From Anaerolineae bacterium (GTDB taxonomy: Bacteria; Chloroflexota; Anaerolineae; Aggregatilineales; Aggregatilineaceae), in contig JAHDWP010000001.1 of the NCBI GenBank assembly GCA_023382715.1, forward strand, positions 381,779-445,778: a stretch of 64,000 nt of DNA, read 5' to 3'. Made by a program: the position numbers and the translations under genes. The notes beneath the pieces are model-generated. The model made no database searches. It saw nothing but the letters and a program-made list of their open reading frames with translations, and was not told the origin of the DNA. Below, in pieces: positions 17,759-25,972 of this stretch. Position 1 is the stretch's first letter; the number at the start of each line of letters is the position of its first letter.

Positions 17759-18961
17759 TTATTGTGTTGACGCTTCTACGCTCGACCTGGCCAGGAAGTC
17801 GTACAACCGCCCGATGTCGAACCGCCGCACACTGGTGATGGGCGGCTCCAGCGCATATTCGAGCGCGACGGGCGGCTGAGCGTTGTACGTCCGGATCATA
17901 TAGTCAAGCGTCACCGGGTCGGTGGCCACTTCGGTTGTATCGCCAGCCGTGCGCAGCGCCAGCGTGATCGGAATCTGCGCGTCAACCGCCCAGGTCAGCA
18001 CCAGCGCATCCTGCGGCGTCACGGCGAGAGTGATGATCAACGGCGCAAACGGCGTCACTGTAGGCAGCGGCGTCGTCGCTTGCCCACCTTCGCCAGGCGG
18101 CGGCAGAGTTTCGATCTGCTGAGGTGTCGGCGTCGCCCCGATGATGTCTCCACCCGGCGGGAAGTACCCCACACGCAACACCCAGGCGCCGGTCACCGTC
18201 CGCTGAGTCACCAGGCGCGGGCGCTGCGACGACTCACTGGGACTCAGCAGCACCCCTTCCGGCGAGAGCGTGCTCGCCTCTGGGCGGCCCTGGCGTGGCG
18301 AGCCGATGCTCAGCTCGCCCGTCTCCAGGCGCGTGATCAGCGAAACGTTATTGGGCATCCGGGTCTGGAAAGCAGGATCAACATCAATGTAGAGGAACGA
18401 GAGGATAACGTCCACGAAGTCGCCAGCCTGAATGCCATAGGCCACCTGCCCCACGCCGGTTGGATCAAGTGGGACAGAGATGGCCACGCGCGACTCATCC
18501 CCTTCGAACGCGCGCATAAGAGCGGCGGCGTCCGACCCTGTACGGGCAACTTCGTACAGATTGGGCACCACCTGACGAGCCAGAATCGGAGAGCCGCGGA
18601 AGATCTCGGTGCGCGCCACCTGCCCGATCACATCCTCCAGTTCAGCGGCGGTGAAATAGTTGCCCGCTTCTGGCAACGCTTCCTGAGGCCAGGGCACCAC
18701 ACCGATGCCGTCAGGCGGGATCACGATCCCACGAGGCAAGTCCTGGACGGCGACCACGATCTCAACCATGTTGAGAGCGCGCATCCCGGCATCCGGGGCT
18801 GTTATCCCTCCCCCCTGCTCGCCGCCCGTAACTTCCCCCCCCACCTCCGTGGCCTGGGCGACAGTCTCCTCGTCGCCACCATCGTCGCGCATGAGGACGA
18901 CAACCAGCACGACCACCAGCAGAATGATCGCGCCCAGTAGAATGAGCACCCGACCTCGCAT
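17759..18961 (-). CDS. cpaB: Flp pilus assembly protein CpaB (SAF domain)
   Basis: 400 residues with an N-terminal membrane helix (about 4-24), an acidic linker, then a SAF domain (MVEIVVAVQDLPRGIVIPPDGIG near 70, GSPILARQVVP near 145) and an RcpC/CpaB-type middle region (ESRVAISVPLDPTGVGQVAYGIQAGDFVDVIL). The C-terminal 200 residues are a less conserved extracellular extension rich in P and T. CpaB/RcpC proteins assist Tad pilus assembly at the cell envelope. GGGAGG lies about 7 bases before ATG 18961. It is the first gene of the tad operon. Confidence 0.9.
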   Translation of the reverse strand: MRGRVLILLGAIILLVVVLVVVLMRDDGGDEETVAQATEVGGEVTGGEQGGGITAPDAGMRALNMVEIVVAVQDLPRGIVIPPDGIGVVPWPQEALPEAGNYFTAAELEDVIGQVARTEIFRGSPILARQVVPNLYEVARTGSDAAALMRAFEGDESRVAISVPLDPTGVGQVAYGIQAGDFVDVILSFLYIDVDPAFQTRMPNNVSLITRLETGELSIGSPRQGRPEASTLSPEGVLLSPSESSQRPRLVTQRTVTGAWVLRVGYFPPGGDIIGATPTPQQIETLPPPGEGGQATTPLPTVTPFAPLIITLAVTPQDALVLTWAVDAQIPITLALRTAGDTTEVATDPVTLDYMIRTYNAQPPVALEYALEPPITSVRRFDIGRLYDFLARSSVEASTQ

Positions 18962-19027
18962 AGGGTTTCCTCCCGAATAGTCCGAACCGGCCCGGAGTTT
19001 GCATCAGGCCCCAATGGGTTGCTATCT

Positions 19028-19055
19028 AGTGTATTCCTATGGCAAAAATGCGCAA
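19028..19055 (-). promoter_or_regulatory. Promoter-like site for the cpaB-tad operon
   Basis: On the minus strand TTGCGC is followed after 16 bases by TACACT. It lies about 66 bases before the cpaB start and downstream of the histidine-kinase stop. The hexamers match consensus only partly. Confidence 0.4.
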
Positions 19056-19078
19056 ACAGGCCAAGAGTCCTATAACAG

Positions 19079-19115
19079 GCAGGGGCAGAGCGCTATCACG
19101 CAGCCCTGCCCCTGC
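19079..19115 (-). terminator. Stem-loop after the histidine kinase gene
   Basis: A perfect 10-bp stem (GCAGGGGCAG with CTGCCCCTGC) and a 17-base loop lie 35 bases after the kinase stop. The downstream minus-strand sequence CTGTTATAG has only a weak T content, so termination is likely but not certain. Confidence 0.5.
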
Positions 19116-19149
19116 AGAATACACACCGAAAGATGCCCGACCAGCGCCA

Positions 19150-20229
19150 TTAAACCGCCGGCAGCAAGATCACGAAGCGACTCACGTCCTCCTCCGTGCT
19201 CGTGATCTCCAGCGCGCCTCCTACCAACTCGATGCGCTCCTGAAGCGTGCGCAGGCCCAGGACATCGCTTTGCCCCGTATGAGAGAGCACCTCACCCGCA
19301 TCGAAGCCGCGCCCGTCGTGCTCAATAGATGCCTTGAGCCATTCGGGGCCGACGTCCACCACAATGTTGATGGATTTCGCGCCCAGGTTATCGCGCGCGT
19401 TGCCCATCACAGCCTGGATCGAGCGGAACATCATGACCTCAATGTGACTCGGCAGCCGGCGCTCGTCTCCCACCACGCTCAGTTGCGTCTTGATGCCTGT
19501 CTTATCTCCATAGGCCTCCGCATAGCGCCGGATGGTGGGCACCAGCCCCAGGTCGTCCAGCATCATCGGGCGCAAGTCGAAGATGAAATCGCGCACTTTC
19601 TGAAAGGTCGTGCTGGCCACCGTCTTCAGATTGCCCAGCTCCTCTTCAGCGCGATCGGGATTGCGGTCAAAGAGCCGCTGGCAAATCTCTGCCTGGAGGA
19701 TGAAGTTGGTCAACGACTGCGCCGGCCCATCGTGCATTTGCCGGGCCAGCCGTTGGCGCTCGGCCTCCTGGGCCTCGACCACGTTGATGATCGCCCGCCG
19801 AGACAGGCGGCCCGCTTCCCCTTCGCTCTGTTCCGCCCCAGAAGCGATCACTGACCGGAACACGGCGTCTGGCCCCAGGCTGCGCACCAACCGCAGCAAC
19901 CTGCCCAGCAACTCCTCGAAATGCTGCAATTCCTTGAGCGTGGCTTTGGCTTTCTCCAACTGCCCCTGCAACGTGAGCAGGCGCGTCTTAATATCCGATG
20001 CGCTATCATAGGCCGCCTTGATGTCGGCGCGGGGAATCGTGTCAAAATTCGTCTCCACGCGGCTGAGCTGCGCGCTGATCGCCACATGACGATCGCGGAT
20101 ACGCCCCACTTCAAGCTGCGTCTGCTCGATCAACTGCTGGTTTTCCAGCACGCGCTTGCGAATGTTCTCGTACTCGATCTCGAATTCGCGCAGCACTTCG
20201 TCCTGGGGGACCGCAGCACCATGAGCCAT
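19150..20229 (-). CDS. DegS-like cytoplasmic sensor histidine kinase
   Basis: 359 residues, no membrane segment. Residues 10-120 are a long predicted coiled coil, as in DegS. The HisKA_3 phosphoacceptor is H166 in LARQMHDGPAQSL, followed by the DLRPMMLDDLGLVPTIRR segment. The HATPase part has MGNARDNLGA (N box), HDGRGF (G1) and GLRTLQERIELVGG (G2). It should phosphorylate the response regulator encoded immediately upstream. ATG 20229 is preferred over GTG 20235 because GAGGAG is then 8 bases away. The signal is unknown; its position next to the tad operon suggests control of that machine, which is inference from location only. Confidence 0.92.
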   Translation of the reverse strand: MAHGAAVPQDEVLREFEIEYENIRKRVLENQQLIEQTQLEVGRIRDRHVAISAQLSRVETNFDTIPRADIKAAYDSASDIKTRLLTLQGQLEKAKATLKELQHFEELLGRLLRLVRSLGPDAVFRSVIASGAEQSEGEAGRLSRRAIINVVEAQEAERQRLARQMHDGPAQSLTNFILQAEICQRLFDRNPDRAEEELGNLKTVASTTFQKVRDFIFDLRPMMLDDLGLVPTIRRYAEAYGDKTGIKTQLSVVGDERRLPSHIEVMMFRSIQAVMGNARDNLGAKSINIVVDVGPEWLKASIEHDGRGFDAGEVLSHTGQSDVLGLRTLQERIELVGGALEITSTEEDVSRFVILLPAV

Positions 20230-20268
20230 CGCCACCGCTCCTCAGCTATTCGTTATCCGAACAAGTCA

Positions 20269-20994
20269 TCATTTCGCTTGCTTGTTATCTTGCGCGCGCA
20301 CCCACCCCCGTTGCAGCGCATACACCGCCGCCTGCGTCCGGTCGCGCACGTCGAGCTTCTTGAGAATCGAGGTCATGTGATTCTTGACTGTCTGGTGGCT
20401 GATCCCCAACGTCTGTGCGATCTCTTTGTTGCTCTTGCCGCGCGTCACAAATTGGAGAATCTCCATCTCGCGCGCGCTGAGCGGCACAAAGCGCTCGCCG
20501 AGGTCCATCACAGAGGGGCTGGCCGCTGTCTCTGCGCCTGTATCCAGCCATTGCCGAAGCTCAGCGCCGGTGAACGTCCTTCCGGCCACCACGAAATTGC
20601 CGTGCATGACCGAGCGCACCACCTCGACCAGCTTCTCCGGCTCGATGTCTTTGGGGCAATAGGCCGCGCCGCCAGAGCGCATGGCGTGCAGCACCTGTTC
20701 CAGGTCGTCATAGGCCGTCAGCAGCACCACCGCAATATCGGTCTGCTCCGCTTTCAGCCGGCTGGCGACTTGCAAGCCGTTGATGCCCGGCAGGTTGATG
20801 TCCAGCAGCAGCATGTCGGGATGCAGCTCGTGCACCAGTTGCAGGGCTTCTTCGCCCGTTGACGCTTCGGCCAGCACCTCGATGTCGTCCTCGGTGGCGA
20901 AGATGTTGCGCAGCCCCTGGCGGAATACCGGGTGGTCGTCCACGATCACCAGCCGAATCCTCGCTGGAGTCAAAGGGGTATTGTCCTGGTCCAT
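20269..20994 (-). CDS. DegU/NarL-type response regulator
   Basis: 241 residues. The receiver domain has the acidic pair in VIVDDHP, phospho-acceptor D65 in MLLLDINLPG and the conserved KDI lysine. The C-terminal LuxR/NarL helix-turn-helix reads LSAREMEILQFVTRGKSNKEIA followed by LGISHQTVKNHM. It is expected to bind DNA when phosphorylated by the DegS-like kinase encoded 39 bases downstream. The start may be ATG 20994 (chosen) or GTG 21024, ten codons earlier; neither has an ideal Shine-Dalgarno. Confidence 0.93.
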   Translation of the reverse strand: MDQDNTPLTPARIRLVIVDDHPVFRQGLRNIFATEDDIEVLAEASTGEEALQLVHELHPDMLLLDINLPGINGLQVASRLKAEQTDIAVVLLTAYDDLEQVLHAMRSGGAAYCPKDIEPEKLVEVVRSVMHGNFVVAGRTFTGAELRQWLDTGAETAASPSVMDLGERFVPLSAREMEILQFVTRGKSNKEIAQTLGISHQTVKNHMTSILKKLDVRDRTQAAVYALQRGWVRAQDNKQAK

Positions 20995-21056
20995 CAGCAG
21001 GCGCTCACTCCAGTTAGCAGCCACGCCCCTCGGCCAACTGCTGCAGGCGTAATCTT

Positions 21057-21085
21057 AGCATAGTTCATGGCCCCCGATCTCACAA
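21057..21085 (-). promoter_or_regulatory. Promoter for the response regulator-kinase operon
   Basis: On the minus strand TTGTGA and TATGCT are separated by 17 bases, each matching consensus at four of six positions. The predicted start of transcription is near 21050, 26-56 bases before the candidate start codons. Confidence 0.5.
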
Positions 21086-21118
21086 TAGAACATCTGCTCG
21101 ATGACCTCTTTCATCCGG

Positions 21119-22690
21119 CTACCAGGCGCACCCCGCCGGCCAGGCCAGGCGATAGATTGCCATGTTGCCGCCACCCGCCGCCGGGGCATAAGGTGCGCCG
21201 GTGACGAAGATGGGCGCTCCGCCCAGGCGGGGATCGTCAGGCGGAACCGGGCGCTGATCGGGCATGACCATCAGGTACACAGCGCCACGCGCGCACATCA
21301 GCCGCATGATCGCCTCTCCGTCGCGGAAGAGCGGCACAATCTCCGGGCTGACCAGCCCCGCCAGATCGAGGATGGGGCGCGGCGCGAAGTAGCCCACCGC
21401 GCCAATGTCGTGCACAGCGAGCAGATCGTCCTCCGCCAGATTCGCCCTCACCCACCGGGCAGCCGCCACCATCTCCGTGTTGATGATGCGCACGTCCGCG
21501 CCGTACTGCCGCGCGCCAATGATCCAGAAGCCGCCAGTCACCAGCAGCAGCGCCAGGGCCAGGCTGCGCGACAGCACGCGCCCCGCCGCAGATCGCCGCC
21601 CGCGCTGCACCAGCGCCAGCGTGCCCCCCACCCCAAAGATCAGCAGCGCCGGGATCACTGGCATCACGTAGCGCCCGTGCTGATAGCTGGCCGGCAGCCG
21701 CAACGCATAGGCCGAGGTGTGCAGCGCCGCCCACAGCAGTGGCAGCGCATAGATCAGAGCGCGCCTGTCCTGCCGCGCGCGCCGCGCAACACTGGCACAG
21801 CCCACCAGCAACCCTGGCAACGCCAGAGGCAAGTGCCCAGCCAGCAGCGGCACGATCATGCGCCCGTAGCGCCCCGGCAGCGACCACTGCTCACCGATCG
21901 GCGCGTACTCCGCCTGCTTCGCCGCCGCCGTATCCGGCAGCGGTGTTCCGCTGAGCTGCCAGTTGAGCGCCGCCACTGGGACGCAGATCAGCGCCCAGGC
22001 CAGCACCAGGCCCCCCATCCACGCCAGCACCGGAGAGCGCCAGCCGCCTCGTCCCACTGCTGCCGCCACGCGCAGCAGAACGGCCAACGCCATCAGTGCG
22101 ACGCCTTCGGGCCGGGTGAGCGTCAGCGCCGCGCTCACTGCTCCGGCCCTGGCTCCCCACAGCGCTGCCCGGCGCTGCGACAGATCGTGCTGTGCAGCGG
22201 CATCGGCCCAGGTCGTCCAGATCAGCGCCAGGGCCAGCGTCGCGAACAACATCGTCTCCATGCCAGAAGCCGCCGCCCAGGCCAGGTGCCACGACAGCAC
22301 GATCAGCACCCCTGTCCACAGCCGCGCTCCGCTCACCCCCGGCCACAGGTATCCGGCCAGCCGCGCGCCAATCCAGCCGGCGGCGCTCAGGCTCAGCGCG
22401 CCGAGCACGAATGTCCAGGCGAAGTGCGATGTGTCCAGCAGGTAAGCTCCCGCCAGCAGCAACGAGTAGAGGGGCGCGGTCGAGGCGCTGCTTGGCTGGC
22501 CAGGCACGAACGCCCATTCGCCGTGCTCTGCCAGGTTGCGCGCATACGTCTGGTGAATCCAGGCGTCGTCGAGCGGATAGCCGGAGTCGCTCAGTTGCAG
22601 CGCCGCCGCGACGTACAGCAGCACGCCAATCGCTGCCAGAGCGAGCACGATCAGGTCATCGCGCGCGGCATCACGTCGCAGCCGGGTCAT
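21119..22690 (-). CDS. Polytopic membrane protein, GT-C (family 39-like) glycosyltransferase
   Basis: 523 residues with roughly ten hydrophobic helices. Near the first extracellular loop it has SGYPLDDAWIHQTYARNLAE, with D41/D42 as the likely catalytic acidic residues of GT-C enzymes that use polyprenyl-phosphate sugars. A long hydrophilic C-terminal tail (after about 390) contains ANLAEDDLLAVHDIGAVGYF. It is the last of four consecutive genes of this type, and its start overlaps the preceding stop by four bases (ATGA). Donor and acceptor are unknown. Confidence 0.75.
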   Translation of the reverse strand: MTRLRRDAARDDLIVLALAAIGVLLYVAAALQLSDSGYPLDDAWIHQTYARNLAEHGEWAFVPGQPSSASTAPLYSLLLAGAYLLDTSHFAWTFVLGALSLSAAGWIGARLAGYLWPGVSGARLWTGVLIVLSWHLAWAAASGMETMLFATLALALIWTTWADAAAQHDLSQRRAALWGARAGAVSAALTLTRPEGVALMALAVLLRVAAAVGRGGWRSPVLAWMGGLVLAWALICVPVAALNWQLSGTPLPDTAAAKQAEYAPIGEQWSLPGRYGRMIVPLLAGHLPLALPGLLVGCASVARRARQDRRALIYALPLLWAALHTSAYALRLPASYQHGRYVMPVIPALLIFGVGGTLALVQRGRRSAAGRVLSRSLALALLLVTGGFWIIGARQYGADVRIINTEMVAAARWVRANLAEDDLLAVHDIGAVGYFAPRPILDLAGLVSPEIVPLFRDGEAIMRLMCARGAVYLMVMPDQRPVPPDDPRLGGAPIFVTGAPYAPAAGGGNMAIYRLAWPAGCAW

Positions 22691-24375
22691 GGAGCAGCCC
22701 CTTCCCGCACGATCTCAAATAGCAGCCGGTCGTCATCACGCCCTGGCGTGTCCGCTCTGTAATGCCGTACCAGGCGCAGAAAAGGCCGCACCTCCTCACC
22801 GGCGAAAAGCCCACCGAACGGCGCGGTGCGGTTGGCGTCCAGCAGCAGATGCGTCACCCCGTAACGTGCGGCGATCTCCGGCACCACAGCGGGGTCAGCA
22901 TCGGGCACCACCACACCGCTCAGCCCGGCCTGGTAATACAGCGCCACCGGATCGTTAACCATGAGCACCACGTCTGCTGGCAGATCGCGCGCGATCTCGC
23001 GGTAGAAACGCGCGTTATCGTTCCAGCCGTCCAGCTTGGCGCTGAGGGCGCTCAGCGTCAGCGCCAGGGCAAGGAGCACGGCGGCCCCGTTGAACACGGC
23101 AGACGCCTCCGCAGGGCGCCAGCGCCGCCGCTGCGCGGCCCAGGCGATGCCCTCGTCCAGGCCCACCACCGCCAGCGCCGCCCAGAAGGGCAGCAGCGCA
23201 GCAGACGAATGGAACAGCCCCCCACGATAGCCGGGAAAGGCGAAGACGAAGGTCATGACGAAGTGCAAAGCCGCCGCATATAGAGCGAACCCGCGCACCA
23301 ATGCCAGCGAGCGCCGCCGCCACCCTCCGAGCAGCGCAAGGGGGCCGAGGATCACCCACGTCTCGACGGCTACGAAGGTGCCCAGGTTGTTAGCCAGCGC
23401 CTCCAGCCGCGAGCGCAGAATCGGGCCGGCTCCCCACGCCAGGAAGTCGCTGGCGGACGCGCCCGGTGGCCAGCGCACCAGCTCGTCATAGCTGCGCATC
23501 CAGATCGTGTCCGCGCCGCCAAGCGGCAGCGGCGTGCCGAGCACGTCCAGATTGCGCGCGAACCAGGGCAGCATGACGATCCCGTAAGCCAGCAATCCCA
23601 CGCCCGCCGCGCGCAGCCCGCCCGTCCAGCGTCCCGGCCCAGGTCGCCAGAAGGCCATCCCGGCCAGCACCAGGACCAGCAGCACACCGTCGGCGCGGGT
23701 CAGGTGGGCCAGTCCACCCAGCGCTCCGCCGAGCGCGTACCAGCGCAGTTGCCGGCCCTCGGTGGCGCGGCCCAGCGCCAGCAGCGCCAGCGCCCCCACC
23801 AGGCCGAACAGCGCAAAGGTATCGGTCGTCACCCAGTAGGGGATGTAGAAGCCGCTGAACATGACCAGCAGCGCAGCTACCCAGGCATGGCGCCGCCGCG
23901 CGCCGAGCCGCTCGCCCAGTCCGAACGCCACCAGCACCAGCCCGGCGTAGCACAGCACCGCCGGCACCTGCGCCGCCCGAAAGGTCGCGCCGCCGATGGC
24001 CATGCTCGCCGCCGCGATCAGCGATTGCAGCGGCATCCAGTAGGTGTGGCTGGGGCCGGGCAGCCGGTCGGGAGCGTTGAAGTACGTCCACAGGTAAGGA
24101 TCGGTCAGGCCGTGCCCTTCGGCCAGACGCCTGGCCGCGTTGAAGTAGTAGTAGGCGTCGGTATAGCCGGGCTGTTCCAGCAGCAGGGCCAGCAGCACCC
24201 CCCAGGCCAGGGCCAGCGCGCCCAGCAGCGCATATGCTCGCCGCCCGGCGATCATGCCGCCTCCCTGGGCAGGAGCACGGAGGCTTCCGCCCACCACCAT
24301 CGCCGGGTGAGCCACAGCAGCGCCAGCATTCCGAACGGCACTGGTAGGTAGAGCCTCCTCTTCCCGCCCGCTCAT
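22687..24375 (-). CDS. Polytopic membrane protein, GT-C (family 39-like) glycosyltransferase
   Basis: About 562 residues with an N-terminal hydrophilic stretch of about 45 residues, then about ten membrane helices. The first extracellular loop carries QPGYTDAYYYFNAARRLAEG and GPSHTYWMPLQSL, resembling the acceptor-site loops of ArnT/PMT-like GT-C enzymes. The C-terminal domain (about 440-560) is soluble and probably extracytoplasmic. Two starts are possible: ATG 24375, which overlaps the upstream stop as ATGA, and ATG 24255 with GGGAGG 4 bases before it and a start right at the first helix. Function is inferred from topology and motif only. Confidence 0.72.
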   Translation of the reverse strand: MSGREEEALPTSAVRNAGAAVAHPAMVVGGSLRAPAQGGGMIAGRRAYALLGALALAWGVLLALLLEQPGYTDAYYYFNAARRLAEGHGLTDPYLWTYFNAPDRLPGPSHTYWMPLQSLIAAASMAIGGATFRAAQVPAVLCYAGLVLVAFGLGERLGARRRHAWVAALLVMFSGFYIPYWVTTDTFALFGLVGALALLALGRATEGRQLRWYALGGALGGLAHLTRADGVLLVLVLAGMAFWRPGPGRWTGGLRAAGVGLLAYGIVMLPWFARNLDVLGTPLPLGGADTIWMRSYDELVRWPPGASASDFLAWGAGPILRSRLEALANNLGTFVAVETWVILGPLALLGGWRRRSLALVRGFALYAAALHFVMTFVFAFPGYRGGLFHSSAALLPFWAALAVVGLDEGIAWAAQRRRWRPAEASAVFNGAAVLLALALTLSALSAKLDGWNDNARFYREIARDLPADVVLMVNDPVALYYQAGLSGVVVPDADPAVVPEIAARYGVTHLLLDANRTAPFGGLFAGEEVRPFLRLVRHYRADTPGRDDDRLLFEIVREGAAP

Positions 24376-25970
24376 GGACACATCGCCTCCCTCGCCTGCG
24401 CGTCCGGCCCGCTGAACAGGGTGATCACCAGATCGTTGAAGCGGACTGTGTCCTGCTCGGTGTAGTGCTGGCGCAGCCAGCGCAGCGAGTCGTATTGCTG
24501 GTTCTGCGGGTTGTCAGCGACGAGCGCCGCCATCTCGTCTTCCAGCCGGTCGAAGGCCACGTACCACACCCGCTCAGCGCCGCCCGCCGCCTCGGCGACG
24601 CACTCGTCGGCCAGCAGCCCCAGGGCGCGCTGCGTGGGGAGCGCCAGCGTGTCCGAGCCGGAGCCGGGAATATCGCGCACGTAACGCTGGGGCAGGCCAC
24701 GCCCATAATAGACCATCGGCAGCATGGTGATCTTGTTGCCGTGCACCACCGCGTCGCCCTCTGCTACTGCCCCTTCCAGGTAGCGCACTGCCCGGTCGAA
24801 CGGCGGGTTGGGGAACGTATCCCAGCTATAGTGCGTCACCAATCCGAACGCCGCCACGACCGCCCACGCCCCGGCGACGATCGCCACGACCGGGCGCGGC
24901 ATCCCTCCGCGCGTGAAGAGCCAGCCCATCGCCACGTAGAAGATCAGCGCCGAAGGCAGCAGCGCGCGTGGCAGAAAGACCGGCTGCAACACATACGACG
25001 CGACCCACATGAGCAGTATGGGGGCCAGCGCCAGCCAGAGCGCCCAGCCGAGCGCCGCCCGCTCATGATCCCCCGGCGGGAGTGACTGCCGCGCTGCCCA
25101 GGCCCGGTAGAACAGCAGCACCACCAGCACTGCTGCCAGCAGGAACGTCGGCAGCCACCACGCCGGGGAGAAATCGAGATTGACCGAGACAAACGAGCGC
25201 AGCGCCAGCCATAGATGCAGCACATTGGGCCGCTCCACCCAGTACTGGCGCAGCTTGCCCATCTGCTCCGGCAGGTTGACCATCCAGGGCAGGTATACGG
25301 CAAACGCCACGCCCGCTCCACCAACCGTACGCACCAGGCGCGGCCCGTCGCGGAAAACCACCGGCAGCAGCCCCAACGCCAGCAGGTACAGCGCCGCGAG
25401 CTGCTGCACGTACATGCTGATCCCCGCCAGCACCCCGAACGCGATCCACCACGCCGGCCCCCGGCCCTGCCACGCCCGCCAGTAGGCCCACGTAGTCAGC
25501 AGGAGCACCAGGCCCAGCAGCGCGTACATGCGCGCTTCCTGCGAATACTGCACGTGGAACGGCGCAATCGCCGCGATCAGCCCTGCCGCCCGCCCTGTGC
25601 GCTCGCCGAACCAGTCGCGGGCCAGCCCGTAGACCACGGCGACGCTCAGCGCGCCTACCAGGGCGCTGTACAGCCGCACCGCCGCCGCTGACTGCCCAGC
25701 GATGCGCATCCAGCCGTGTAGCGTGACATAGTACAGCAGGGGATGCACGTCGGCAGCGCTGCCGTCTGCCTGTTCCAGAGTCCCGGCGCGCATGGCATCC
25801 AGCCCCTGCTCGGCGAAGAGGACGGCGAACGCCTCGTCATACCACAGCGTTCGCCCGCCGAGGTTGACCAGCCGCAGCCCCAGCGCGATCAGCAGCAGCA
25901 AGCCGAGCACCACCCATCGCCGCGCGATCGGTCGGCGTGGGCGTGGAAGCATCCGCGAAGTCGCGCTCAT
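24372..25970 (-). CDS. Family 39-type membrane glycosyltransferase (DUF2723/PMT-like)
   Basis: 532 residues, about eleven helices. TLWYDEAFAVLFAEQGLD at 41-58 is the classic D-E motif (D45, E46) of family 39 mannosyltransferase-like enzymes, and AIAPFHVQYSQEARMYALLG is the second conserved loop. The last 110 residues form a soluble domain. It would transfer a sugar from a polyprenyl phosphate on the outer face of the membrane. It starts 3 bases after the upstream stop, inside the four-gene membrane-protein operon. Confidence 0.85.
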   Translation of the reverse strand: MSATSRMLPRPRRPIARRWVVLGLLLLIALGLRLVNLGGRTLWYDEAFAVLFAEQGLDAMRAGTLEQADGSAADVHPLLYYVTLHGWMRIAGQSAAAVRLYSALVGALSVAVVYGLARDWFGERTGRAAGLIAAIAPFHVQYSQEARMYALLGLVLLLTTWAYWRAWQGRGPAWWIAFGVLAGISMYVQQLAALYLLALGLLPVVFRDGPRLVRTVGGAGVAFAVYLPWMVNLPEQMGKLRQYWVERPNVLHLWLALRSFVSVNLDFSPAWWLPTFLLAAVLVVLLFYRAWAARQSLPPGDHERAALGWALWLALAPILLMWVASYVLQPVFLPRALLPSALIFYVAMGWLFTRGGMPRPVVAIVAGAWAVVAAFGLVTHYSWDTFPNPPFDRAVRYLEGAVAEGDAVVHGNKITMLPMVYYGRGLPQRYVRDIPGSGSDTLALPTQRALGLLADECVAEAAGGAERVWYVAFDRLEDEMAALVADNPQNQQYDSLRWLRQHYTEQDTVRFNDLVITLFSGPDAQAREAMCP

Positions 25971-25972
25971 GG

